Shown here: positions 12,126 through 22,621 of the stretch, piece after piece | Layout of the letters: each line of letters starts with the position of its first letter | How positions within the stretch are numbered: position 1 is the first letter of the stretch | Origin: Calonectria ilicicola | Lineage: Eukaryota; Ascomycota; Sordariomycetes; Hypocreales; Nectriaceae | Length of the DNA stretch: 64,000 nt | Direction: 5' to 3' | NCBI GenBank assembly: GCA_020809705.1 | Contig: CP085825.1 | Coordinates: forward strand, 310,001 to 374,000 | Position numbers and translations under genes: made by a program | The notes under the pieces: model-generated | The model's input: the letters and a program-made list of their open reading frames with translations, nothing else | The model's database searches: none | What the model was told of the DNA's origin: nothing

Positions 12126-13002
12126 GGTTTAAGGGCAGTTCTGCTCAGCTTTGCTTGAAATTTTGTGTAAGAGTGTCTAAATAAGTAAGAAGGAACGGGA
12201 GTTAGGGTCCTATTTATGGTTTGTTAAATGTCATACTTGGCTGGATTGCTTATAAATTTCATGCCAATTTTGTGAAAGCAAGGCAGTGGCAGGGCAGTTG
12301 ATTGAAGAGATTCCATGTAACCATAGACTCCCCCTTTACCTATAAGCGTCCAGTACCCTAGTTAGCCGGGTTACCAAGGTCCAGCATACACGTTACCAGA
12401 AACATCTTAGTTTGGTTCTTCAGCTCACTCACTGGGGATTAAAGTTTGTCGAGATGAATTCGATATGATAATTTTAATTATCCGAGCAATGCGGTACTTA
12501 CTATACGATTTGGACAGCCACGAACCCCCAAATCTAAAGTTTCCGGCAGGGTTAGGACTACGCCGGCCAAGCTCGGGTTCGGGTTCGGGTTCGAGTTTCA
12601 GTTCCGAATGAGGGTATGGGGTCATGAAATATTTCCATCCACCTATTGGCATGCAGCAAACATTTACAATCAGAAATTAAACATTACCAAAGTAAAAATC
12701 GGATAGGAACTTCCGTTTTATGTTCGTGAGGAACTTGCGATTAGCATGGTTAAATCTCGCAAAGTTGTTGTATCTGCAAGCTTTGTAGCTTTGGAGCTCC
12801 CACTTAACTGAGCTCGCTATTTTGTTTTCCAACTACACTAAAATTCTGAATCATCACTCATGACACGTCAAATTCCCTCGTCAGAAAAGCTACAAATATC
12901 ACCATGGATCCCGGCGCGAACAGGCACTTTCTTTTAGACAAAACATCAATACAATATGATTTATTTCACGAATACTACTTAGGAAGAAACTTGACAAATC
13001 CC
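12126..13002. other. Intergenic
   Basis: The stretch holds the promoter of the DUF1254 gene and the 3' flank of the permease. A short GGGTTC-type hexanucleotide repeat lies at about 12570-12596. No other gene was seen. Confidence 0.4.
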
Positions 13003-14628
13003 TTACTCAAAAACCAGTTTCCATTTCTGGTACCACTTCTCTGGTGCGGGAGCTTCAGTCTCGAGCTCAAGTACCTCAGCCAGTCCGGAATGCAAGTCAA
13101 TCTCTTCCGGTCGCAACGCCCACTTGTCATTACTTCCAATGGTAAAGCGATGGCCAAAATAGAGCGCAAAGAAGATGACAATACCGATATAAGAGGTAAT
13201 GAAAGTTGGAGTATCCCAGTGTCCTTTGACAAAAACTTTGAAGCCCTGAAGCAGCAGGAGAATAGAGAAACCAACAAGACTAACCCAAGCCGCATAGGGC
13301 TGCAGCTTCGACCTAAAAGGGAGATCGGTAATCCCTTGAACCTCAGCCGCCTTGCGAAAGCGGAAATAGATGATGATACAGCAAATCCAACTCTGGAAAG
13401 CGCCAGTGTTGATCAAATTGACAAACCAGTTGAAAACAGTTGCACCTGTGCTCGCCAAGTTTAAGTAAGCTAGAAGGCTGAATGAGGCGCTAGCAGCCGT
13501 CGCGTAATAGGGGATACCGGACTTGGTGCAGCGAGTGAAGATTTTAGGCGCGTTCCCATCAGCGGCTAAAGAGTAGAGCGCACGGCTTGCAAGGTAAAGG
13601 TAGGAATTGCCAGCGGACCATGCAGACAAGACAATAACAGCGTTGATGACAGAGTCCAGAGCTTTAATGCCCGCATCTCGGATTCCAATGGCCCATGGAG
13701 AGGCAGCAGCACCACTTCCACCTCCAAGGAGGTCTGGGTGGTTACTGGGGATCAGGAATGTGATTGCCAGGGCGCCTAGGATGTAGAAAGTGACGAGACG
13801 GTAGAAGTATCGCACTGTAGCCTTGGGAATATTTCTCCTAGGAGATTCCATCTCACCTCCGGTCACAACCAACAGTTCTGGGGCGAAAGCAAAGGCGTAG
13901 ACGGAAAAGGTGATGGTGCCAACGAAGGCGCATAGTCTACCTGCTGCGCCACCAACAAGGTATTCATTCACCGGACCTGGATTGCTCCAGTATCCAAAGT
14001 AAAGAGGATCACCACTAGGACCGCCTCCGAAAAACAGGACGACCGACATGATCAGAAGCCCAAGGATGGCAATGACCTTTGTTGAAGCGAACCAAAATTC
14101 CACTTCGCCGTAAACCTTGACAGGGAAGCAGTTGCAAGCGATAATGACCACGCCAATAATGGTAAGCCACACACCAGTATGAACTGGGGGGTTCCAGTAT
14201 TGAATGACAATTGTGGTGACGTTGATTTCAGCCGGCACTGTAATGGCGAAAATATACCAGTATACCCAACCAAGAGTGAAGCCCAGACTTCGAGACACAT
14301 AACGGTTACCGTAATAGGAGATTGAGCATCCAGGAACAGGTAGATAGGCGCTTAGTTCACCAGTAGCGGTAGCGACGCCATAAAGCAAGAGGGTGATGAT
14401 GATGTAAGAGATGAACAAAAATGCAGGACCGCCCATGTGGAGGCCTTGGCCAGAACCGACGAATAGACCGGTTCCAATAGTTCCACCCAGAGCAATCATC
14501 TGGGCGTGACGGGACTTGAGGCCACGCTGGGTCGTGGTAGGCTGCAGGGGACTTCCCCCCATCTCGCCTTTCGATAGCGACTCGGCACGATCGAGCGTGG
14601 CCTCATTCTTGGAGATTTCCTTATCCAT
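13003..14628 (-). CDS. Amino-acid permease (yeast amino acid transporter family)
   Basis: A single exon encodes 541 residues, the usual length. After a hydrophilic N-terminus come the family signature LKSRHAQMIALGGTIGTGLF and a run of about twelve hydrophobic helices. FAFAPELLVVTGGEMESPRRN is the conserved loop between helices 6 and 7. SAWSAGNSYLYLASRALYSL and the hydrophilic C-terminus KWYQKWKLVFE follow. Such proteins import amino acids across the plasma membrane by proton symport; the substrate cannot be read from sequence. It lies just upstream of a group of amino-acid and semialdehyde catabolic genes, which makes a shared nutritional role plausible. Confidence 0.95.
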   Translation of the reverse strand: MDKEISKNEATLDRAESLSKGEMGGSPLQPTTTQRGLKSRHAQMIALGGTIGTGLFVGSGQGLHMGGPAFLFISYIIITLLLYGVATATGELSAYLPVPGCSISYYGNRYVSRSLGFTLGWVYWYIFAITVPAEINVTTIVIQYWNPPVHTGVWLTIIGVVIIACNCFPVKVYGEVEFWFASTKVIAILGLLIMSVVLFFGGGPSGDPLYFGYWSNPGPVNEYLVGGAAGRLCAFVGTITFSVYAFAFAPELLVVTGGEMESPRRNIPKATVRYFYRLVTFYILGALAITFLIPSNHPDLLGGGSGAAASPWAIGIRDAGIKALDSVINAVIVLSAWSAGNSYLYLASRALYSLAADGNAPKIFTRCTKSGIPYYATAASASFSLLAYLNLASTGATVFNWFVNLINTGAFQSWICCIIIYFRFRKAAEVQGITDLPFRSKLQPYAAWVSLVGFSILLLLQGFKVFVKGHWDTPTFITSYIGIVIFFALYFGHRFTIGSNDKWALRPEEIDLHSGLAEVLELETEAPAPEKWYQKWKLVFE

Positions 14629-16528
14629 GATGGGACGTTTGAGGAGAATTAAAGTTGACTTGCAGGGCCAAATAGAATGATGGTGAAGGAATTTAGTTCT
14701 TGATTGAATCTAAATTGAGGGGTGAGGGGTGAGAGTGAATTGATCCGAGACATTTCCCTGGATACGATGTCGGTCTATATGTATTCATCCGGAAGCCTTT
14801 CTCGCACGCTGAGAGCGACCAGTAAAAACGAGTGCGTGATAACTTTCCTCGACAGTTCAACACAACGCCAGACTTCGGTGTCAGTCCAGGTGAGATAATG
14901 ACGTCCGGTGGTCTAGACTCGGTAAAGACCCCAAGCGCCGTTCAGCTTCCCCTCACACCACGGTCGCGAAGGACAAAAATCGTTAGCAGCTATCGCTTGG
15001 CAAAACTAGGTACAGATAAGAGTGGACAAGGGAGTTCCACTAATGATTTGACATAGATCTACGCGGCCCCATGGGGAAATGGGGTTATGGAAAATTGGGG
15101 ACACGACGAACGGTTCCAGGCGTGGGCCAGGATTCGGGGTAGCCGCGGACAGGGCTTCATTGCGAATCATTTCGACGGGCTAGCAGCTGGAACCGTTGGC
15201 TTGGGTCATACTGCATGCAACTTTAGTTTATTATGCGGGCAAATGGCAACACAATTACGAGTCAGAATCCGCTTGCTCGGGAGAGAAACGGTAGGGGTCC
15301 TACCAACATAACTTCCAATCAAAGTTATTAAGACGTGCAACGGTGTGGAGCACGAGCCATGTCTGATTGCAAGTTGGGGAAGTTTCCGCGGGTATAGTAG
15401 CACAAGTACGACCTCCTCGCCACATTCCAGCCGATAGCTTATCCGTCTTAGTGTGTGGCGGCCGTGTCAGCTAGCCAAAGTACGGTGTGGTTCACCTAAC
15501 TAGGTGTCACAGCGTCTGTATCGCTTCTTGCGGAACTACAGGATTCGTCAATGTCAAAAGTTGATCGAGTAACATGAATAAGATGTATCCGTTTTAGTCG
15601 CAAGGAGAAGCAGAAAGGCACCTGCAGCAAGGCTTGCTATGCCACCACACTACGCCAGAACCTAAACTTGGCATTTATTGTTCACTAAATCCATTCAAGA
15701 TCAAGATCATGAAAGCAAAGCGTACAATAAAAGCACATGGCGCTGCGGAATAGCTTACTCTGTGTCGGAACTATATCATGCCACAAATCCGTTTCCATGC
15801 ACAAAGATATCTACACGGCATTTTTCCCCACACCCCCTAAGTATCAGTCCCCTGTTGCTTGTGATGCATTCTTATACCCCAAATGACAACTAAAATCTAG
15901 TGCCTAAAGGCTAAATTCATGCATTACATCGAGAAAGGGAAGAATTTAAGAAATGACGATGTAAAAACTTGGGAGTTACACGAAATATGATAAAGGGACA
16001 AACAACCTTCTCGCCATAATAATTACTAGAAGGGGATATCTAAGAACTACCATTTGTTTGTTGTATACCTTGAATACAATGGCCCTAATTACTAAATTCT
16101 CTATGCACAATTTAAATCGATAGCTATTGCTACTAGAACACAAAAGGCACAGGGTATAGACATGTGGTATCCCACTATCAGCCCACCCGATCAGATTAGT
16201 CTCCAGTCCGCATCCCGCGGCCTCCTTGGCACATACAAGGTGATCCACAGGCCAACCTTACGCAGGCATGTATTTGGAGGGCGTCGAGATTTCGTAAATC
16301 ACACATGAATAAACGACGATTGAATAACATGCATAGCACCTCTGCATGATCATAACAATTGAGTGTACATTTTCATTTCGAATCCCCCCCACCAAAGGGG
16401 AGATTTTTTATACTAGTATTTTTTAACGCTGACCTGGCCTCGTAAATGTAGTCATGTAGCCAAAAGAACACATCCCCTATTCTATCTCCCTTTTTTCCAT
16501 TTTTCCTTTCATTAAATATTTAATCCCC
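14629..16528. other. Intergenic, 1.9 kb
   Basis: The left end is the permease promoter. The rest shows no convincing coding frame. A C-rich then T-rich stretch at 16384-16425 lies beyond the 3' end of the dehydrogenase gene. Confidence 0.4.
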
Positions 16529-18210
16529 TTAGCTCTGGGTAGGCATGTTGACGCTCTTGCCAGCGTCAGCCTCCTCCTCGCCCTTCCAGAGACTGGTGAT
16601 AGTCTTGGTCTGGGTGTAGAAGTTAAGACCAGACTTGCCGTAGAAAGTGCTGATGCCACCGCCAGCAATGCTCTTCTTGTTACCAGTGAAGCTGAACATG
16701 GGCAGAGGGACAGGGATAGGGACGTTGACGCCAACCTGGCCGGCCTCAATGTTCTTCTGGAACCAAGAGGCCTTGGGGCCAGAGTTGGTGAAGATGGCGA
16801 CACCATTGCCGTACTCGTTCTCATTGACGAGCTTAGTGGCCTCCTCAAGCGACTTGGCGTGGAGAACGACGAGAACAGGGCCGAAAATCTCCTCCTTGTA
16901 GCACTTCATGTGGGTCTTGACACCATCAATGATGGTAGGGGCAATGAAGTTGCCGTTGGGGTACTTAGCAGGGGCATAGCCACGACCGTCAAGGACAATC
17001 TTGGCGCCCTCCTCCTCGGCAGAAGCAATCAAGGCCTCAATGCGAGCCTTAGACTGGGGAGTGATGACGGGACCAAGGTCGGCGCCTTCTTCGAAACCAC
17101 CATCAGTCTTCAGCTGCTTGGCAGACTCAACGAGCTCATCAACCCAGCTTTGAGTATCCTCTCCAACGAGAACAACAGTGCTAAGAGCCATGCATCGCTG
17201 ACCAGCAGCACCGAAAGCGGCACCAGTGATGGCGTTGACGGTGCCCTTGCGGTTACAATCAGGCAGGACAACAGCGTGGTTCTTAGCGCCCAGGTTGGCC
17301 TGGACACGCTTGCCATTGGCAGAGGCACGGGTGTAGATGTATTCACCAGCAGCGTTGCCACCAACGAAGCTGACGGCCTTGATGGCAGGCTCATCGAGGA
17401 TGAAGTTGACGGCGCGGTGGGTACCGTGGATGATGTTGATGACGCCCTCGGGGAAACCGGCCTCCTTGGCAATCTCGGCGAGGATCATGGCGGCACCGGG
17501 GTCGCGCTCGGAAGGCTTGATGATCAGAGTGTTACCGGTGATGGTGGCGATAGGGATGGACCAGAGGGGAATCATGGCAGGGAAGTCTGTAGAAGACGCT
17601 TGTTAGTGCTGCTGCGATGCTAAGGTTCCAGAGAATTCAACTCACTGAAGGGGCAGATGGCGGCAACAACGCCAATGGGCTCGCGGTATTGACGAGTCTC
17701 CATGTCCTTGGCAACCTCGAGCACCTCACCGGTGATCTGGGTGGTGATACCGCAGGCAGTCTCGGCAACCTGGAGACCTCGGAGGACATCACCTCGAGCA
17801 TCGGCAAAGGTCTTTCCCTGCTCGAGCGTGATGGAGGCAGCGAGACGGTCCCAGTTCTGTCGAATGAGACTGACAAAGTTGAACATGATCTGCTGGCGTC
17901 GCAGAATGCTGGTCTCCTTCCAAGCAGGGAAGGCATCCTCAGCAGCCTTGACGGCGGCCTTGAGCTCCTCGTCAGTGGACTCGGGCACGCGCGTCACGAC
18001 ATTGTTGGTAGCAGGGTCATGGACATCAATCCACTTGGTGGCGGCCGAGGGAGTGAACTTGTTGCCAATGAAGTTGTCAGTGGCCAAGGGACTGGCGATC
18101 TTGCTGTAACTCGTGGGGTAAGGGCGCATCGCAGCCGAGTGGCTGGAGCGCAACAGAGTGCGCGCCCTCAAGGAGGGAGGGACGCGTCGGGCAGCTCGTG
18201 AGACGTTCAT
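16529..18210 (-). CDS. Methylmalonate-semialdehyde dehydrogenase (acylating), mitochondrial
   Basis: Exons are 18210-17646 and 17586-16529, split by a 59-bp GTGAGT intron, and give 540 residues. The N-terminus is rich in Arg and Ser without acids ([20 protein letters not shown]), typical of a mitochondrial presequence. The body shows aldehyde dehydrogenase features: [12 protein letters not shown], the [13 protein letters not shown] glycine loop, [11 protein letters not shown] with the catalytic Cys, and EEIFGPVL. The Cys context is that of the CoA-acylating ALDH6 family. That enzyme converts methylmalonate or malonate semialdehyde to propionyl- or acetyl-CoA in valine and beta-alanine degradation. 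It is divergent from the FMN oxidase gene, with 766 bp between the starts. High confidence in family. Confidence 0.95.
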
Positions 18211-18976
18211 TATGCCGCTTCAACTCAATTCAGAGACGAATGAATATTGATGATCGTGACAGGACAAAGCAATTCCGGTCGCCTGGGTCTCTTAAAGGGA
18301 CATGATACATCATGACTTCGGGAGGCGTCCCGTTACTCAACGCTTTTGGCTTTCCGCTTTCCAATTGAACCACATGATCGCGCGAATGAGGCAAGTGGAT
18401 ACGCCGATGCGATGCAATTGCCATTGTCAATCGCAAGCAAGTTGATATGACACAAAAAAACATTTCTTTTGGTCTCGCGGGATTGCGCTTGTCCATCCTT
18501 CTCCAAAAGCTATGCCGAGCTACCCCCCGACATCTGCGGCGCTAGGGACTCCCCCACAGCACAGCACAGCAGGGTCTTGGCCACGCTAGCTTGGGCCGTG
18601 CTGGCCTTTGTGGTTGCGCCCGTGGGAGCCGGCTCGCCAAACGAGAAAGGCAGGCTATCCCGGCGGATGGGCACGCGGCCGGGGCGAGATAACACCACCC
18701 AGATCCAGATGCGATGCGAGACAAAGTCACATGAACCAATGCGCCTAGCTCATCTTGTTGAGTCGGGAGAGACCCCCACCAAACCCATAGATCTGGCAGC
18801 CGATAGTCAGCAAGGGTCACATACCCATGCCCGGCTTCACAACACAGCTGCTTCTACCCCGAGATAGGAGGTATGCCTCCCGGGCTCCAAGTATTTTAGT
18901 AGTCTCTTTCGCCTCTAGCAGTTAAGCTTTTGGTCATCTTCTCCATCCTTAACCAATTTATCTCAAATCTGTAGAC
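18211..18976. promoter_or_regulatory. Shared intergenic region between two divergent catabolic genes
   Basis: The 766 bp separate the starts of the semialdehyde dehydrogenase (minus) and hydroxyacid oxidase (plus) genes. Both promoters must lie here, so co-regulation is possible. I could not pick out a known binding site. Confidence 0.4.
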
Positions 18977-20397
18977 ATGGCCAACCGCGCAAAGAGCTAC
19001 GACGTCAAGGTCCACACCATTGCGGACCTGAAGGAGCATGGCTGCCGAAACATCCCCAAGATGTACAGCGGTACGTGCCGCCAACTCGGCCAATGGCACC
19101 TAGACCTTGCCTGCTGACTGATGCCTTTTTATAGACTACTTCAACGGCGGCGCGATGGATCTGATCACGTACGTATCGACGATCTAGCCGATCTAACCTC
19201 TGCTAACCCAACGCCCCCAGCCTTCAGGATAATGAGGATGCATACAACCGTTACAAGATCCGCCCTCGCGTGCTTGTCAACGTCGATAATGTAGATACAA
19301 GTACAGAGCTCTTTGGCTTCAGGACTTCCATGCCGCTGGGATTCAGCCCCGCTGCCATGCATCGTCTGGCACACCCCGACGGCGAGCTTGCCACTTCGCG
19401 CGCTGCAGCCAAGTTTGGCATCTGCATGGGTCTGTCGTCGTATGCAACCGAATCTATCGAGAATGTAACGGCGCAAGGCACGGGAAACCCCTACGTCATG
19501 CAAATGTGCGTTGTCAAGGATCGTGAAATTACACTGCAAATCCTCCGACGAGCTGAGGGTGAGTTTGCAACGGCATCTCTCAACCCATTACTTTAGTCTT
19601 TGTGAACTAACTATTATATCTTACAGCTACTGGTTGCAAGGCTCTATTTCTCTCGGTCGACGTGCCCGTGTTGGGCCGTCGACTAAATGAGATGCGCAAC
19701 AACTTTGTTCTGCCCGATGGCTTAGCATGGCCCAATCTGCTCTCTGATGGTAAGAGTGAGCTTGGTGGTGACAAGCACGAGGGCTCAAGTAGCCACGAGT
19801 TTGATCCCTCACTCGACTGGGACAGTGCCATTCCCTGGCTCCGACAGAACACCAAGCTCCAACTTTGGATCAAGGGTGTCTACGGTGCCGAGGATGTGGA
19901 GTTGGCCGTCAAGTACGGCCTGGACGGCGTCATTGTCTCCAACCATGGTGGCCGACAGCTTGATGGTGTCCCTGCTACATTAGACGCTCTGCGAGAATGT
20001 GTGATTGCAGCCGACGGAAAGATTCCTGTCGCGGTTGATGGCGGCATCCGACGAGGCACCGATATCTTCAAGGCCCTCGCCATGGGTGCTTGCCACTGCT
20101 TTATCGGCAGAATACCCATCTGGGGTCTCGCCGTAAGTACCAAGTTGATGTTCCAGATTGAACCACGCTAATTATACCTGTAAAATAGTACAAGGGACAG
20201 GAAGGTGTGGAGCTGGCTCTCCAACTTCTCTACGATGAGTTCAAGACCACAATGGCTCTCGCTGGGTAGGTGGCCATATATTTGCGACGCGTTGTTCGAT
20301 CAATCGCTAACCTTGATCTAGATGTAAGACGGTGAAGGATATTACCCGGGAACACCTACGGTACCTAGATGCAAATGGGCGTTTGGCCAAGTTGTAA
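18977..20397 (+). CDS. FMN-dependent (S)-2-hydroxyacid oxidase/dehydrogenase
   Basis: Six exons were traced: 18977-19070, 19135-19168, 19221-19558, 19627-20132, 20189-20265 and 20322-20397. All are in phase and give 374 residues, the size of glycolate or lactate oxidases. Family features are the YFNGGAMD start helix, RPRVLVNVD, PLGFSPAAMH, and GVIVSNHGGRQLDGV with the catalytic His and Arg. The FMN phosphate-site segment VDGGIRRGTDIFKALAMGA follows. FIGRIPIWGLA replaces the more usual FIGRPxxWGLA. There is no cytochrome b2-like heme domain and no obvious targeting signal. The enzyme should oxidise a small 2-hydroxyacid to a 2-ketoacid, using O2 or another acceptor. The substrate is unknown. 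Confidence 0.93.
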
Positions 20398-21475
20398 AAG
20401 TAGTTTATTAGCGTTTTAGCGTTGCATAGATGCCATGATTAAAATTGTACTTTTGATGACCTCGTACAAGTGTTCTCAAAGATTGTGTTCTGTGACATTT
20501 TGTGTTCTGTTGTTGCTTGTTGTGTTGCATTGCCTGTGCAGTTGAAGCAGCTCGGGTTCAACTGCCAACTTTAGCTGGTGGGTCGCACTGCTTGGGCTAG
20601 TTTGCACTACACTGGCTGATGTGAGGTAAACGTCTGTAGGGTAATTATTATGATCAAAAGTCGCAGAACTAGCCAAGCGAATGAAATCTTTAAAAAAGAA
20701 AGGAAATTCCGGAGACTTGAATTAAAATAAGTAGTTGAATAAAAATACCAATCGGAATTAATTGCACCTTTGTTTGTACGCTGCTACCTTGTTTGGATAA
20801 AGCGGAACTGGTTGCTGATTTCAGTACCTAACCTGGTAACAAGACAACAGACATCGCGACAAATTTCCTTTCAATGTCGGCGTAGAAACCTCAAGACCGA
20901 GCAGTGCAAATTAATGCAACGTCATATGGACTTGCAATAGCCACTAGATCCAATCAATCTCTGAGAGCGAAAAAAGCGCGATGCGGCAATCTCAAGCAAG
21001 ACGCCGCGTGTCGCCTGTAAGAGCAGGTCAATCCGCCCAAGAACGGGTGGCCACGGTTTGCGTCGAATCCAACTGCCGCTTCGCAAGTCACGCGTGCCTT
21101 GGCTATCTGACAGATTTCGGCTAGCCAACCGATCCGATCATCGGTCGCGCCTCTAGTTGGCTGCTGTCGCGGCGGTTTGCAGCGCACTAAGTCGGGCTGG
21201 CCTCAGCACACGCGCGGAAACCTTCCAAAGTTCAATTTGGAAGGCGAACGCATTCTGCAACACGACAGCCCCGCGCTAGATCGCGGGGTAACTCACACAC
21301 ATGATAGCGCTGGCTGGTTGTCGAGTGTAAGTCATGCAACTGTTTGCGATACATATAATGTCGATTACTTGACAAGATGTTGTTGTTTTTTCTTTTACAA
21401 TTCAATTCAATTCATCCTCATTCCATCTTCGTCTCTTAATTGAATCCCATCCTTGAAATCGCATAATCCGCAATA
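20398..21475. other. Intergenic
   Basis: The 3' flank of the FMN oxidase and promoter of the lyase gene. No additional gene was recognised. Confidence 0.4.
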
Positions 21476-22369
21476 ATGGCTGCCAACGTCCAGACCCCCC
21501 ACGGCATCATGGTTGCCCTCATCACCCCCTACACTCCCGAGGGTGGTGTTGACTGCGCCGAGATCGAGAAGCACGTCAACCGCATGCTCGATGCCGGTGT
21601 CCACGGCTTTGTCCCCGGTGGCAGCACTGGCGAGTTCACTGCCCTCACCACCGAGGAGCGCAAGATCGCCCTTGAGGCTGTCATCAAGGCTGCCAACGGC
21701 CGTGGCCACATCATGGCTGGTATTGGCGCTCTCTCCACCGCCGCCGCCGTTGACCTCGCTGTCCACGCTGCCAAGTCTGGCGCCCACTCCCTGATGGTTG
21801 TCCCTCCCTTCTACGATGCCCCCAACAAGGACGAGCTCCGTGAGCACATGCGTGAAATCCACACTGCTAGCGGTCTCCCCATTGTCTACTACAACATCCC
21901 CTCTGCCAGCGGTGTCACCCTCAACCCCCAGGAGATTGCCGACCTGAGCGAAGTTGGTGTCCACTACCTCAAGGACACCTCCGGCAACGCCCCCGCCCTT
22001 ACCGACCTCCTCTTCCACCACCACCCCAGAATCACCGCCTTCAACGGCTGGGACACCCTTACCTTTTACGGTCTCGCTGCCGGCGCCAAGGGCTCCGTGT
22101 GGGGTGCCACCAACATCATTCCCGAGCTCTCCGTCCAGCTCTGGGACGCCGTCGCCGTCAACGGCGACCTCAAGCTCGGCCGTGAGCTCTGGTCCAAGAT
22201 CTTCCCCGTCTGTAAGGTCCTCGAGGCCCACAACTACTGTGCTGGTATCAAGACCGGCATGGAGCTCCGTGGCTGGTCTACCGGTGGCATCCGCAAGCCC
22301 TTCAAGCTTCTCGAGGGCGACGGCAAGGCTGACCTCGAGGCTGCCCTCAAGGGCGCTGGTGTGCTGTAA
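21476..22369 (+). CDS. Dihydrodipicolinate synthase/N-acetylneuraminate lyase family aldolase
   Basis: An intronless gene of 297 residues, the normal family length. Class I aldolase features are visible: ALITPYTPEGGVD near the start, the GGSTGEFTALTTEER substrate loop, and VVPPFY. The catalytic Tyr is in PIVYYNIPSASGV and the Schiff-base Lys in YLKDTSGN. Fungi usually make lysine by the alpha-aminoadipate route. A role in lysine synthesis is therefore unlikely, and a catabolic role on a 2-keto acid (sugar acid, hydroxyproline-derived or sialic-acid-like) is more plausible. Third positions are strongly C-rich, suggesting good expression. A 401-codon open frame on the opposite strand is a by-product of that bias. 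Confidence 0.93.
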   Translation: MAANVQTPHGIMVALITPYTPEGGVDCAEIEKHVNRMLDAGVHGFVPGGSTGEFTALTTEERKIALEAVIKAANGRGHIMAGIGALSTAAAVDLAVHAAKSGAHSLMVVPPFYDAPNKDELREHMREIHTASGLPIVYYNIPSASGVTLNPQEIADLSEVGVHYLKDTSGNAPALTDLLFHHHPRITAFNGWDTLTFYGLAAGAKGSVWGATNIIPELSVQLWDAVAVNGDLKLGRELWSKIFPVCKVLEAHNYCAGIKTGMELRGWSTGGIRKPFKLLEGDGKADLEAALKGAGVL

Positions 22370-22621
22370 ATGAGACAAAAAATTTAATGGGAAATAAAAA
22401 TGGAATAAATGTAAATGAATAGATGAACATTTGAATATATAATACAAAAATATTCTAAGAACAAATATTTTCCTCTTTTGAATCGTGACTTTGTAAACGT
22501 GAACAGTCGGCCCGTGGTATTCATTGGATCTAAAAAAAAAAAAAAACAGAAAAAGGCTGCGAATGGATGAGTTAAAACAAAATGCCACCGAATAAATTTT
22601 ACAAAGATTCATATCTAATCA

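Noticed and set aside
12904..13464. 186-codon plus-strand frame over the permease gene
   Set aside because: It is antisense to permease coding sequence and shows no domain.
21476..22369. Lysine-biosynthetic DHDPS
   Set aside because: Fungi make lysine by the aminoadipate route, so only the broad aldolase family is supported.
21407..22612. 401-codon open frame antisense to the DapA-family gene
   Set aside because: It mirrors the C-rich third positions of the real gene and has no family features.
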